Shown here: one piece after another, positions 9,218 to 18,815 of the stretch
Layout of the letters: the number at the start of each line of letters is the position of its first letter
How positions within the stretch are numbered: position 1 is the stretch's first letter
DNA from: Foetidibacter luteolus
GTDB lineage: Bacteria; Bacteroidota; Bacteroidia; Chitinophagales; Chitinophagaceae
NCBI RefSeq assembly: GCF_009650435.1
Contig: NZ_VVIP01000090.1
Span: 1 to 64,000, forward strand
Direction: 5' to 3'
Length of the DNA stretch: 64,000 nt
Notes under the pieces: generated by a model
The model's input: only the letters and a program-made list of their open reading frames with translations
What the model was told of the DNA's origin: nothing
Databases searched by the model: none
Position numbers and translations under genes: made by a program

Positions 9218-9958
9218 TTAGCTCAACGGAATCAATATCTGAAAGTGGGTGCCAGGTTTTTTGCCGGAACTGTAATGCATTGTTCCTTTTAACGATTTGA
9301 CTCTTGCCCGGATACCAGGCAAACCTCTGCCTGGATGAGAGAAGGTAAATGTCTTATTATCCAGTCCTGTTCCATTATCCTTTACAGAAAGTGATATCCT
9401 GTCCGCTTTCATACTTAAATCAACAGTAATTTCTGTGGCCTCAGCATGCTTGACAGCATTGTTTATGAGCTCCTGCACAATTCGATAGATGTTAATCTTT
9501 GTCTCATTGCTTAATATCACCTCATCAATTTGATAATTAAGCTGCAAATCAGCAGGTACAGAATCGCCCACCATACCTATCAAATCCCCAAGAGCCGGAC
9601 CAAGTCCCCCTCGTTCGAGAGCCGGTGGATAAAGTTCATAAGCTAATGTCCTCCCGCTTGCGACTATCTCATCAATCAACCTGATTTGCTCCTTGATCCA
9701 TGCCTCAAATGATTTATCAGCAGGCGCCCCCTTTTCAAGTCTTCTTTTCATTAATCCCAGCAGGGAACCGATTTCGTCGTGTATATCTCCTGCAATTCTC
9801 GCCCTTTCTTCCTCCACCAGGCTTAGGGTTATTTCCATTGCCCTCATTTGCCTGCGGTTATAACGGACAATACTGAAGAGGTAAAGGCCGAATACAAGGA
9901 AAAACACCACTCCCTGGAAAATTAAGATGAGGTAAATACCCGTCTGCGTTTGATGCAT
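9218..9958 (-). CDS. NarX-type sensor histidine kinase (HisKA_3)
   Basis: 246 residues: one membrane helix (about 8-30), the HisKA_3 dimerisation helix with phospho-acceptor H60 in RIAGDIHDEIG, and an ATPase domain with N-box IVQELINNAVKHAE and DNGTGLD. There is almost no extracellular part, so the signal is probably sensed through the membrane or by the membrane protein encoded just upstream, whose reading frame overlaps this start by 37 bases. Likely phosphorylates the LuxR-type regulator at 8540. Confidence 0.9.
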   Translation of the reverse strand: MHQTQTGIYLILIFQGVVFFLVFGLYLFSIVRYNRRQMRAMEITLSLVEEERARIAGDIHDEIGSLLGLMKRRLEKGAPADKSFEAWIKEQIRLIDEIVASGRTLAYELYPPALERGGLGPALGDLIGMVGDSVPADLQLNYQIDEVILSNETKINIYRIVQELINNAVKHAEATEITVDLSMKADRISLSVKDNGTGLDNKTFTFSHPGRGLPGIRARVKSLKGTMHYSSGKKPGTHFQILIPLS

Positions 9959-10569
9959 AATATGGCCATTGAATATAAAAGGTTGGAGATACCGTTGGCA
10001 ACTGAAAGAATAAGATAAACCAGGCTGTAGAATTGTGGCTGTAAATTTACTTCAATGATAGAAAAAACTTCCCAGATGCTTTTCAGACCAAAGTAAAAAC
10101 CAAACGCCAGGCATATCAGGAAACCGGGCGAACTAAAAAGGGGGCCGGGATCCAAAAATGTCAGTTCATTAATTTGCCTGGCGCTCAGCAGCGTAATGAT
10201 GAGGGAGGCAAAGCAACGAAAAAGAGCTCCGTGACGGTGAAGGTTGTGCAACAAGAGTACATCAACGTTCCATACCAACAAACCGCTAACAAACAAGAGT
10301 ATATAAATTTTTTTTCCGATGCACTTCCATAAGAGAAACTGCCGGAGTAACAAAAGGTACTCCAGCAGCACATAGACGTTAGAATTTACAGCGTTAGTTC
10401 CATCCTGATAGATCATCCAGACACTTAAGGTTTCATTGAGTGCACCCAGTATTAAAACAACAATGAATGGGTAGAACGTTTTTGGGAGATACCTTCGACG
10501 GATAAAAACGGCAGAGAGAGGTAGCAGGATGGAATAGGTTATAATGACTTCGATTGTGAACTGCCGCAT
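9922..10569 (-). CDS. Multi-pass membrane protein upstream of kinase
   Basis: 215 residues with about six or seven hydrophobic helices (for example FYPFIVVLILGALN, IYILLFVSGLLVW, FLICLAFGFYFGL). No catalytic motif is seen. It overlaps the kinase gene by 37 bases, so the two are translationally coupled and the protein may form the sensory membrane part of the kinase (inference). I do not recognise a named family. Confidence 0.75.
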   Translation of the reverse strand: MRQFTIEVIITYSILLPLSAVFIRRRYLPKTFYPFIVVLILGALNETLSVWMIYQDGTNAVNSNVYVLLEYLLLLRQFLLWKCIGKKIYILLFVSGLLVWNVDVLLLHNLHRHGALFRCFASLIITLLSARQINELTFLDPGPLFSSPGFLICLAFGFYFGLKSIWEVFSIIEVNLQPQFYSLVYLILSVANGISNLLYSMAILCIKRRRVFTSS

Positions 10570-10581
10570 AAGCTGTTGGAT

Positions 10582-10932
10582 TTAACTATCCACCAGGGGT
10601 GAAAATGTAGGGCAGTTAGGTGGGCATCTCAGCCCATCTTCCAGGATAACCGGCGGCTGATCTGTTGAAGCTTCTCCTTCCGGCTCAACCACCGGCAGGA
10701 TATCTTCTCCGGCACTATTTACCGCAATTAGCACCATGCAGATATCACCGCTTTCCTGTTCCCCCAAATATACACGTAAAGCAGCACATTGCTCCGCCGA
10801 AAGCAAGGTGTTTACCTGCCTTGCGTCAAATGTTTCACTTACCGGCAAGCTTGCCGCCCTGTTCTTTTGAAACCGGCGTGTTAAAGTCATAGCCTGTTCA
10901 AGGCCGATCACATGATTGTTGCTTGTACTCAT
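10582..10932 (-). CDS. Small hypothetical protein with Cys/Pro-rich tail
   Basis: 116 residues from the ATG at 10932; the frame is open 26 codons further upstream but those residues are basic and unlike the rest. The middle part (VNTLLSAEQCAALRVYLG) looks helical, and the end carries the motif RCPPNCP followed by a short tail. No signal peptide. It sits 12 bases ahead of the membrane protein gene and is probably in its operon. Function unknown. Confidence 0.6.
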   Translation of the reverse strand: MSTSNNHVIGLEQAMTLTRRFQKNRAASLPVSETFDARQVNTLLSAEQCAALRVYLGEQESGDICMVLIAVNSAGEDILPVVEPEGEASTDQPPVILEDGLRCPPNCPTFSPLVDS

Positions 10933-11135
10933 AGGAAATAAATTTTGTTGAGTGCAAACTATTCTGTGTGGCTTCCATATCAGCCAACGTTTCCGGCAGT
11001 TTTGCACCATCGTTTTTAGTGGTATAAACCCATATGTTACAGGGTATTTAAATCGTAGTAATGGTTTTGAATACAGTTAGTTGAAAAACAAAAGAATCTT
11101 TAATAGTATTGTAGCCAGTTGAAAATCCAAAAGGT

Positions 11136-11636
11136 ATGATGCCAATATCCTGCGCCGAAAAATCGATTGATCAACCTTCTTACACGAACATTATGCGGCC
11201 GGTTGTGTGCCCCTCCTGCACGTATCTACAAGAAGGGTGTTCACTAAGAACAAAAGAAAATGACAATAACGAATACATTGTGGAGCAATTGATGGCCGCG
11301 AAGGAATTCATGACAGGACAATTTCCAGTTCACGTACCCCTTGCCACCCTTTGCAGGAAAAGCGGTCTTAACCGCCAAAAGTTACAGCGTGGATTTAAAG
11401 GCATGTTTGGTAAGACTATCGGGCGGTTTCAGCTTGAGCGGCGGATGGAAACAGCGTCCAACCTGCTGGGCTACACAGATAAAGCCGTCAAAGAAATAGC
11501 TGTGCTTGCAGGCTACAGTTCAGCCGTTAATTTGTGTGCTGCTTTCAAGTCCTATTACAAGCTTACGCCGCTTATGTACCGAAGGCAATGCAAACAGGAT
11601 AATAAATTGCAGACATGGTCTATTGTTACCACATAA
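11136..11636 (+). CDS. AraC-family transcriptional regulator (short)
   Basis: 166 residues. The C-terminal two thirds form an AraC HTH_18 domain: a first HTH near PLATLCRKSGLNRQKLQRGF and a second near VKEIAVLAGYSSAVNLCAAF, followed by YYKLTPLMYRR. The short N-terminus holds a CPSC-x5-C motif (CPSCTYLQEGC) that could bind metal or respond to redox state. No sensor domain is present. Its position at the edge of the SusC/SusD/TlpA locus makes it the likely local regulator (inference). Confidence 0.82.
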   Translation: MMPISCAEKSIDQPSYTNIMRPVVCPSCTYLQEGCSLRTKENDNNEYIVEQLMAAKEFMTGQFPVHVPLATLCRKSGLNRQKLQRGFKGMFGKTIGRFQLERRMETASNLLGYTDKAVKEIAVLAGYSSAVNLCAAFKSYYKLTPLMYRRQCKQDNKLQTWSIVTT

Positions 11637-11756
11637 CCTATATTTTTTGATATGGCGGGCACCGTTTCGCAGACTTTTCCGGGAAGTATGCCACGGGTAC
11701 CCCACAGCAGGCGCCGCTTGTGGCTTCCCGCCCGGACATTACCATAAAGATGATTA

Positions 11757-11894
11757 TTACCGACAGCTCCCGCAGGATGGTATATCCCTGGCATGGCCTG
11801 GCCCGTCATATCCACCTGCCTTCCCGATCAAAAGGGAATCATAGTCGAAAAGGATGAAAACCTGCAGGGAGAGGATCAGCAGCCATTTTTTCAT
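11757..11894 (-). CDS. Possible small ORF with signal-like N-terminus
   Basis: 45 codons from the ATG at 11894. The first 15 residues, MKKWLLILSLQVFIL, look like a signal peptide or membrane anchor, and the tail ends in CGSCR. It lies in the gap between the AraC gene and the small exported protein, on the opposite strand. A shift of frame near 11815 would extend it. Too short to be sure; it may be a decayed gene or chance. Confidence 0.25.
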   Translation of the reverse strand: MKKWLLILSLQVFILFDYDSLLIGKAGGYDGPGHARDIPSCGSCR

Positions 11895-11911
11895 ACGCTA
11901 AAAAAAATCAA

Positions 11912-12253
11912 ATGAAAAGAACTTATCTGATATCAGCGGGCACCGTAGCCCTTGCCATGGTCCTGTTTTTTACTGCCAGTTCCTTTGACAAAAAAGTTCC
12001 ACAAGCTACACCCAGGTACTACGAGTACAACTCGGGAACACAGTCCAATCCGGGTAGCTATTCCGTGTTAACAACCGCGCCCGACGATTGTGAAGGCGCA
12101 GCTACCATCTGTTATATCACAGTTCATGATCTCAACGGCGATAATGTTGTCAACAACGCCGATTTCGCCATCCGGTTTTCACAGTTGGATACCGATAGCG
12201 ATGGTACGCTTGATGACCAAAGCCCCAGTTCTAATCTCGTTAAAAGGAACTAA
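11912..12253 (+). CDS. Small exported protein with EF-hand/dockerin-like loops
   Basis: 113 residues. A clear signal anchor (ISAGTVALAMVLFFTASSF) precedes a short domain with a Cys pair (CEGAATIC) and two Asp/Asn-rich calcium-loop-like segments, DLNGDNVVNNADF and DTDSDGTLDD. These resemble dockerin or EF-hand loops but are only one partial pair. Probably exported. It lies convergent to the SusD gene, with a terminator between them. Its role is unknown, though such small exported proteins often accompany AraC/SusCD/TlpA loci in this group (from general knowledge). Confidence 0.7.
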   Translation: MKRTYLISAGTVALAMVLFFTASSFDKKVPQATPRYYEYNSGTQSNPGSYSVLTTAPDDCEGAATICYITVHDLNGDNVVNNADFAIRFSQLDTDSDGTLDDQSPSSNLVKRN

Positions 12254-12281
12254 GATCAAAAAATAATAATTTGCAATTCAG

Positions 12282-12320
12282 GGACCGCAACTCATCAGCG
12301 TTGCGGTCCTCTCATTTTTT
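12282..12320 (+). terminator. Rho-independent terminator after the small exported protein
   Basis: Perfect 10-bp stem GGACCGCAAC / GTTGCGGTCC (12282-12291 and 12300-12309) with an eight-base loop, followed by TCTCATTTTTT. It ends the plus-strand gene and sits just before the converging SusD stop. Confidence 0.85.
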
Positions 12321-12323
12321 GCT

Positions 12324-13667
12324 TTATCTGGCATTCTGCTCAATGCCAGTCAAGTTGACAACGTCTTCCGGAATCAGGAAAGCATACCTTCGGTCTCCGG
12401 GAGGAAGGACGTATTCCTGCCCTTCAATCAAACGAATGAGGGTCATTGCTTCCGCTGGTTCAAGAGAGAACCTCCTGATATCCCACCAACGTGTACCCCT
12501 GTACACAAGCTCTTTTTTTCTTTCCCGTAAGACTAGCGCTAGAGCTTCCGCCGAACCGGAGGCCGTCAGCGGCACAAAGCGCCCGCGCTTCCATCGTTTA
12601 ATAAGCAACTTATTAAGCTGCTCGATGGCCGCAACTCCGTTATCCCGCCTCGCATAACATTCAGCTCGTGTCAGGTACAACTCATCGGTAGCGATTCCAT
12701 TGAAAAGACTAGTCCGGCTGTTGTTATAAGAGCCTTTAAACCTGTAGGTGCCATCCCCATTGTCAGCAAAAAATACCACCTTTCGCAGGTCATCGTCTTG
12801 ATAGGATTTGTACAGGTTTGAATCGGTCTTAGCCCTGGAAGTGGCATTGACTGGGGCGCTTGTATTGGTATAAAAGATGACTTCTTCATTAAACCTAGGG
12901 ACAGGAGCGGATACGCCAGCGTCCAGGGTATTATAATCCATTAAATCGCTGCTGAGATTAAGGCCGGAATCCGCATATCTGCCTGCAAGCTCATAGTCCC
13001 CCGTAATCAGCGCCACCCTTGATAACATGCCATAGGCGGCCCCTTTGCCTGGCCGCGTCGCATGAATGGGGGTGGAGGGAAGTAATAAAAGCGCTTCCCT
13101 CAAATCCGTCTGTATCCGCTCATAGGTTTGGTCCAAGTCGGCCCGCTGCGTTGGCTGGTTAAAATCTGAGCTTAGCCTCAGGGGTATACCCGGCCCGTTT
13201 AAGGCAGAACCTTTCTGGTAAGGCATAGCAAAAATCTGGGCCAGTTGAAAAAAGTGATGTGCCCTGAAAAAAAGCGCGGCACCCTTCAGCTCATTCCACA
13301 GATCCCTGTTGTCACTGGCGGGAATTGTCTGCAGCTGATCAAGTACCGTATTGGCAATAAAAACGGCACGGTAAGCGATTACCCAATCGCTGTTATTCTG
13401 GGTCGCCGGGTGCCAGATATAGGAGTTCTTTCCCAATTCGTTGTACCCTGACCAGTCAGCGTCCAACATGAAATATTCATCGGCGGCGGCATTACTTGCA
13501 GACATGGCCACATTCAGGTCACCGTAGTTATCCAGCAGTGTCCTCAGGTCCTGCAAGCTCGACGGCGTTGAGAGGCGTTGATCAGATTTAGCCGCAAGAT
13601 ATTTCTTGCAGGAGCAGCATAACAACAACGCGAGGATTGTCATGCCCGGCAGCAGTTTATAAAACAT
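12324..13667 (-). CDS. RagB/SusD-type outer-membrane lipoprotein
   Basis: 447 residues. The signal ends in the lipobox LLLCCSC, so the protein is lipid-anchored and likely surface exposed. The SusD fold is indicated by RLSTPSSLQDLRTLLDN, the helical ALFFRAHHFFQLAQIFAMPYQ and the C-terminal ERKKELVYRGTRWWDIRRF. It is shorter than the usual 500-600 residues. SusD proteins cap the SusC channel and bind the substrate. It begins 15 bases after the SusC stop and is the last gene of the TlpA-SusC-SusD run. Confidence 0.92.
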   Translation of the reverse strand: MFYKLLPGMTILALLLCCSCKKYLAAKSDQRLSTPSSLQDLRTLLDNYGDLNVAMSASNAAADEYFMLDADWSGYNELGKNSYIWHPATQNNSDWVIAYRAVFIANTVLDQLQTIPASDNRDLWNELKGAALFFRAHHFFQLAQIFAMPYQKGSALNGPGIPLRLSSDFNQPTQRADLDQTYERIQTDLREALLLLPSTPIHATRPGKGAAYGMLSRVALITGDYELAGRYADSGLNLSSDLMDYNTLDAGVSAPVPRFNEEVIFYTNTSAPVNATSRAKTDSNLYKSYQDDDLRKVVFFADNGDGTYRFKGSYNNSRTSLFNGIATDELYLTRAECYARRDNGVAAIEQLNKLLIKRWKRGRFVPLTASGSAEALALVLRERKKELVYRGTRWWDIRRFSLEPAEAMTLIRLIEGQEYVLPPGDRRYAFLIPEDVVNLTGIEQNAR

Positions 13668-13682
13668 GATGTAATGTTTAGT

Positions 13683-16600
13683 TTAAAAATCAATTTTTAT
13701 TCCCAGTGAAATATTTTTTAATGGCGGGTACCATCTGTACCCTGCCGGAAAATCAGGGTCAAGCCCTTCTTTGTTAGCCCGCCAGAGGATGCCGAGGTTG
13801 CTGGCGTATAGATATACCTGCGCATGTCTTATTTTTGCCCGCAAAGGTCTGTCGATATCGTAGCTGATACGGATGTCCTGCAATCTAACATGGTCACCCT
13901 TGAGTACATTAACAGAAGCGCCGGCATAAAAGTCATCCCGGTAACTATCCCATAACGGATAGGTCATGGAGGGTACCGTTGTACGCAGTTCATCGCCGGA
14001 TTGCTTCCAGCGGCTGCTGTAATCCGGATGGGTAACACCCTGGTTGAACAGGCTGCTGTACGAAAGAGTATTTTTCTTAAAAAAATACCCTAACCTGTAG
14101 GAGAGGGAAAAGCTTATGGTAATTCCTTTGTAACTGAAGTTGTTAATCAGGGAACCATAAGTACGGGGCAACCCGGAACCATGGAAAACGATTTCTGCGG
14201 TATCTATAGCCTGCAGGCCAATACCGAAATAATCTTTACTGATGATCTTGTTCAAATATCCCTGTGGATCGCCGTTTTCCGGGTCCAGGCCGGCGAACGG
14301 GTAGCTATAGACCGCGTAGGGGTCACGCCCCTTTACCGGAAGTATGGACATGCCCCCATTACTTACTAACCCGCGCACAGACCTACCCTGATCGCTCAAT
14401 AGGTAGTCTTCCACTTTGTTGCGGATATACTGGAATAAGAACCGGGTTGTCCACAGAAAGTTTCCCTTAGTGTTGATGCTGTTCAAGGATACATCCACTC
14501 CTCTTGCGGAAAGCCTGGCGCTGTTGCGATAGACGCTTTCGATACCGGTAGTGGGATCCTGCACGGCGCCATAAATGAGGTTATCCGTTTTTTTAGAGTA
14601 GGTTTCTATGCTGCCGGATATCCTGTCCCCTGCCCCCCTGAAATCAATTCCGACATTTACCTGCCTGACAGTTTCCCAACTAAGACTGGGATCGGCGGGA
14701 GTGCTGATATAACCATAAGGTTCATTGATAATAGATCCGTCAGCCCCTGCAAGGAATATGATGGTATAAGGCGATATGGAATTATTCACGTTGCCCTGAT
14801 AACCGTAAGATGCCCTCAATTTTAAAAAAGGGAGCATCGCGTTATTATAAAATTTTTCTTTCGACAGTTCCCATGCCAGGCCCGCCGACCAGAGCGGCTT
14901 CCATTTGTTATTAATATCAACACCGAACAGGTTAGCCGCATCCCTCCTGCCACTTGCCGAAACCGTGTACCTGCCCTGGTAGGTATATGCGGCATTGGCG
15001 TACAGCGATACAAACCTGTCAGTTACCTGTTGGTAGGTCTGGCCGCCTGGCACTCTCGCAAACCCGCCCGCCTGACCATTAAAGGTGGGATAAAAGGTAA
15101 GGTAGTCCATGCGGGATACAGACAGGTTTTCCGGGTTATAGCCATACACCCGCTGAAAAAAATTGCTTTGCCTTCTCTCTCTTATTTCTCCGCCCACAAT
15201 CGCGGAGAGTTGATGAATACCTCCCCTGTTCATATTGACATTCATCTGCCCCCTGGCCTGATGAGATCGAAGTTCCTGGTAAGATTCATCCAGGATGCCA
15301 CTGTTAGGGACCACATATCGCTCTGAAACTTCATCCAGTTGCGTATATTGATTAATCAGGTCCCGCGTGTACCAGCTTTTCGGCCCACGGTACTGCCTGT
15401 TATGCCCGGTGGCGTGCTCGTATTGGTAATTGACCTGCAGGTTCAGGTAATCGGTTGCCTTGTAGTCAATGGTGGTATTGAACACCATATCATGTAAGCG
15501 GCTGGTATTGTCAGCAGTCTCCAATTCTTCAAGGGGGCGGTAAGCCCAGTCCAGCAGCCGGTTGCTGCCCGCAGTATCAACATAACCCTCCCGGTAAACA
15601 TGTGGCAGCGCCAGTCTGTTGCCATGCTCATCGGCAAACCTTGCATAGGGGTGCAGCTTCCGCCCGGAGCGGTAGTCCCATTCACTGCTGCCAATATCAG
15701 CAATACTGTTCCTGTGGCTGAAGCTCTGGCTGTAAGCCATAGCAGCCTGAACCTCCAGATTTTTAACGGGATAAAAGCTGTTATGTGACCGTAAAGTGAT
15801 ACGTCTGCTGCCATCGCCCCTCAATATACCTTGTCCGTTATCAAAGCCCGCTGATAGCATCGTCCTTATCTTAGGGCTGCCCCCTGTCAGGCTTAGTGAG
15901 TATTGACTGTTCAGCGGGGATTGATGAATGTAGCGGTTAAAGTCATGCCGGTAGTCATATCCAGCCAGTTGGGCAAGTTGGTGGGCGGTCTCCCCTTCGG
16001 ACAAGTTACCGGTTCGTTTTTTTTGCAGCAGTTCCACTACCGGACTCAGGGCCGGCCAGGAATAGCTGTTTTGCAGATCAGCGTCATAAAACCCCTGGTC
16101 GAAAAGGTATTTTTCCACTTCAATATATTCAGCCGAGCTCATCTGCGGATAGGCAAAAAGGTCAGGTTTGCTGACAAAACTCCAATTGGTGTTCAACGAC
16201 AGCCGAAAAGGCTGGTTAAGTTTGCCTTGCCGGGTATTAATAACAATGACGCCATTACCGGCACGAGCGCCCCAGATAGAAGCAGCGGCGGCATCTTTCA
16301 ACACAGTCACCGACTCAATATCATTCGGGTTGATGTTGTTGATATCTCCGTCATAAGGAAAGTTATCGACGACAACCAGCGGTGATTTCATGGTACCGGT
16401 GAGAGTGCTGATACCCCTGATGTTGATATCTCCCGCGCCAATGGTAGTTTGGCCGGACGGAATATTACGGCGATCGAAAAAGATACCCGAAACCCCTTCC
16501 AGACGGCTCAGGACATCGGGCCCTACACTTCGGTTGAGCTGAGCGGAAGACACTATCTCAAAGGAACCGGTGGCTCTTTCCTTTGGAATTTTTTGATACC

Positions 16601-16940
16601 CGGTACTCATAACACTGACACTATCCAGCACTACTTCTGACCTATTCAGTTGAATTAAAAGCGGACTGGACATGGTGTTGTCAACAGGCAGCCGCAAAAG
16701 TTGGTAACCTATGAAACTGATTACAATGGTATCGGTTTTTACCAGTAAGGCGATGGCAAAATCACCACGGCTGTTTACCGTCGTATTGGTATTACTGTTG
16801 ACCAGGTGGACGACAGCCCCTTCGAGTGGTTGTTTGGCAGCGCCGGTAACCTTACCGGCAATAAGGTTACTGCCCGGCGACTGTCCAGGGCAGGTTAAAA
16901 CGAACATCAAAGCAATAAGGAATAGCATAAAAGCTCTCAT
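13683..16940 (-). CDS. SusC/RagA-type TonB-dependent transporter
   Basis: About 1,085 residues from the ATG at 16940, which overlaps the TGA of the TlpA-like gene as ATGA, so translation is coupled. Signal peptide, then a carboxypeptidase-regulatory-like domain (KVTGAAKQPLEGAVVHLVN), a plug domain with INIRGISTL and VTVLKDAAAASIWGARAGNG, and a 22-strand barrel ending in an aromatic residue (IKIDF). Imports oligomeric nutrients across the outer membrane with TonB energy. The substrate cannot be told: no glycosidase or peptidase lies in the operon, only the thioredoxin-like protein. Confidence 0.94.
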   Translation of the reverse strand: MRAFMLFLIALMFVLTCPGQSPGSNLIAGKVTGAAKQPLEGAVVHLVNSNTNTTVNSRGDFAIALLVKTDTIVISFIGYQLLRLPVDNTMSSPLLIQLNRSEVVLDSVSVMSTGYQKIPKERATGSFEIVSSAQLNRSVGPDVLSRLEGVSGIFFDRRNIPSGQTTIGAGDINIRGISTLTGTMKSPLVVVDNFPYDGDINNINPNDIESVTVLKDAAAASIWGARAGNGVIVINTRQGKLNQPFRLSLNTNWSFVSKPDLFAYPQMSSAEYIEVEKYLFDQGFYDADLQNSYSWPALSPVVELLQKKRTGNLSEGETAHQLAQLAGYDYRHDFNRYIHQSPLNSQYSLSLTGGSPKIRTMLSAGFDNGQGILRGDGSRRITLRSHNSFYPVKNLEVQAAMAYSQSFSHRNSIADIGSSEWDYRSGRKLHPYARFADEHGNRLALPHVYREGYVDTAGSNRLLDWAYRPLEELETADNTSRLHDMVFNTTIDYKATDYLNLQVNYQYEHATGHNRQYRGPKSWYTRDLINQYTQLDEVSERYVVPNSGILDESYQELRSHQARGQMNVNMNRGGIHQLSAIVGGEIRERRQSNFFQRVYGYNPENLSVSRMDYLTFYPTFNGQAGGFARVPGGQTYQQVTDRFVSLYANAAYTYQGRYTVSASGRRDAANLFGVDINNKWKPLWSAGLAWELSKEKFYNNAMLPFLKLRASYGYQGNVNNSISPYTIIFLAGADGSIINEPYGYISTPADPSLSWETVRQVNVGIDFRGAGDRISGSIETYSKKTDNLIYGAVQDPTTGIESVYRNSARLSARGVDVSLNSINTKGNFLWTTRFLFQYIRNKVEDYLLSDQGRSVRGLVSNGGMSILPVKGRDPYAVYSYPFAGLDPENGDPQGYLNKIISKDYFGIGLQAIDTAEIVFHGSGLPRTYGSLINNFSYKGITISFSLSYRLGYFFKKNTLSYSSLFNQGVTHPDYSSRWKQSGDELRTTVPSMTYPLWDSYRDDFYAGASVNVLKGDHVRLQDIRISYDIDRPLRAKIRHAQVYLYASNLGILWRANKEGLDPDFPAGYRWYPPLKNISLGIKIDF

Positions 16941-18283
16941 GGCAGTAAGTTGTTTGAATAAGTAGATTCTGTGATGACACACATGTCAAGCAATCGCTGT
17001 TCTTCTACAAGGTCGAGACCATATTGTTGCAACGCATGGCGCAGTTGAGGGAGACCAGGTTTTTCCCCGGTGTGAAGCGTAATATCAACCGGGATTTGTG
17101 ACGGGATGCCTGTTTCATCATAAACTTCCGGGAAGTAAGGGAAAAAAGTATTCAGGCTCCAGCACAGATCTGAAAAAGGCTGGTTGATCAGCTGCCTGAC
17201 CGGGTTATCAGGTTCATCAAACGTTGTTGAGGCGGCTGCTCCCTTGGTTAAAAACGGAACCCCGCCTTCTCCCCTTCGGATCAGCCGCAGTATTTTTTGA
17301 GGACGTTTTTCCTGGCGGGCTGTAATGCCAAACAATACCTTGAGGCGATAACTCAGATCTTCCCTGATTATGTTTTCAATACTGTCCGGAGAAATGTCCA
17401 TCGGCAGCATAATAGAATAGCAGTAAGTGTTGTCTTTTCTCCAGCGTGCGAAATAAGTAGAGGGTATATAGCGGTTGCGGTCGGCCACTTGCAAAATGAG
17501 CCGCCGCTGTTCAATGTTGCCTCCAGTTTGTCCTCCTGCTATACCGCTGCACAATTGAAGCAGGCTCATATTGAAAAAATTGTAGCAAACAGTTCGTACG
17601 GATGAATCAACGCAGACCGACCTGGTTGTCTTTACGCCATCTATATAAGGTAGCAATGCGGAGTAATGTAAAACAGGTGATTCCGCCGTCTGCTTGCTGT
17701 TAAAGGATAACAAGGGCCTGTTGTAATCAAAAGTTTGAAAATCGCGTTTGACCGGCCAATCCACATCCTCATGATTAAGCAGCTTTTCTATATTACCTGC
17801 GGTGACATATTCCGCGCCCGTAATGGCCTTAACAAGCCGGTCCGGTCCTATCCATACTTCATGCGAGATAGACTGGTGTGGGAAGTATTGTCTTAAAACG
17901 CTGTCCCCGATAACGATTGGCAAGCATATACGCTTGCCTGTCTTGTTATGCATAAGAAAGTTGACGATTCTTGGCTTTTCCTCACTGGTTACAAGTATAA
18001 TCTGCAACCGCTCCTTATACAGTTGTTGCAGGCTGTCCAGCCGCGGCAGCGCTTTGATGCAGGCGCCGCAGGTGGTGGCCCAAAAATCAATGATAACAAG
18101 CTTATCATTAAAATCCTTCAGCGATGCGGAAGGGTTTTGATAGTGTATGAGGTTATTAAATCTTATTTCAGGAACCTTATCCCCAGGCCATAACGATCTT
18201 AGAGAAGGGGATTGCGCGTAAGATGGCCGCGCTATGGCCAATAAAAGGCATAGCAAGGCCACCATCCAATAAATGAGTTTCAT
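16937..18283 (-). CDS. TlpA-like thioredoxin with C-terminal DUF3738-like domain
   Basis: 448 residues with signal peptide (to about residue 23). A TlpA/ResA-type thioredoxin domain covers about 30-170, with DFWATTCGACIKALPRLD holding the CxxC pair. A long second domain follows, whose end (LRHALQQYGLDLVEEQRLLDMCVI) resembles the DUF3738 module of soil-associated exported proteins. Expected in the periplasm as a disulfide reductase. First gene of the run with SusC and SusD, overlapping the SusC start by four bases, so its redox role is tied to the imported substrate (inference). Confidence 0.85.
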   Translation of the reverse strand: MKLIYWMVALLCLLLAIARPSYAQSPSLRSLWPGDKVPEIRFNNLIHYQNPSASLKDFNDKLVIIDFWATTCGACIKALPRLDSLQQLYKERLQIILVTSEEKPRIVNFLMHNKTGKRICLPIVIGDSVLRQYFPHQSISHEVWIGPDRLVKAITGAEYVTAGNIEKLLNHEDVDWPVKRDFQTFDYNRPLLSFNSKQTAESPVLHYSALLPYIDGVKTTRSVCVDSSVRTVCYNFFNMSLLQLCSGIAGGQTGGNIEQRRLILQVADRNRYIPSTYFARWRKDNTYCYSIMLPMDISPDSIENIIREDLSYRLKVLFGITARQEKRPQKILRLIRRGEGGVPFLTKGAAASTTFDEPDNPVRQLINQPFSDLCWSLNTFFPYFPEVYDETGIPSQIPVDITLHTGEKPGLPQLRHALQQYGLDLVEEQRLLDMCVITESTYSNNLLP

Positions 18284-18349
18284 GGAAGATGCAAGTTTTA
18301 GTGTCGTAGATTAATTTTTATCTGCCTTTGGATTATATTGGAGACTCAG

Positions 18350-18622
18350 CTATACCGGGTTTTTTGGTTTAGATGCGAACCTGGATCTGAGCATGGAAAG
18401 GGCTTTACCTGAAACGACAGTTCCGACTGATACTTTAAGTCTTTGAAAAAAGGATGGCTTCCTGTTTTGTGTTTTTTGATTTTTACAGACTGTAGAAGCG
18501 GTCTTAAAAGAACGCTCTTCACGTATTTTAAGTAATAAAAGTTGATGCAAAACAGTGTCTAATTCATCTTTGCGGATGCCTTTATCTAATAGGGATTGAT
18601 ATAACTGTTTTTCTTGCTGCAT
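18350..18622 (-). CDS. Small basic hypothetical protein
   Basis: 90 residues. A helical, Leu-rich first half (LYQSLLDKGIRKDELDTVLHQLLLLK) is followed by a strongly basic tail (KTQNRKPSFFQRLKVS). No family recognised. It lies upstream of the TlpA-SusC-SusD run on the same strand, 66 bases before the TlpA-like start, and could be its first gene. Confidence 0.45.
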   Translation of the reverse strand: MQQEKQLYQSLLDKGIRKDELDTVLHQLLLLKIREERSFKTASTVCKNQKTQNRKPSFFQRLKVSVGTVVSGKALSMLRSRFASKPKNPV

Positions 18623-18815
18623 AAACGGATGGAGTTAATGTTGAATAGCTTAGGCTAGTGGGATGAAACATCTTAGAGAGACGAATCAGATGGGATTGCG
18701 TGGCTTTTTTGCAAACTGGGTTCGCAACAGATGGAGTTCTTTGTTTAGGTAATTCGTGCTCATAAACAACATCTAAATTGTTATATGAGTCCCAAAGGAG
18801 AAGCGGCTTTTAGGG

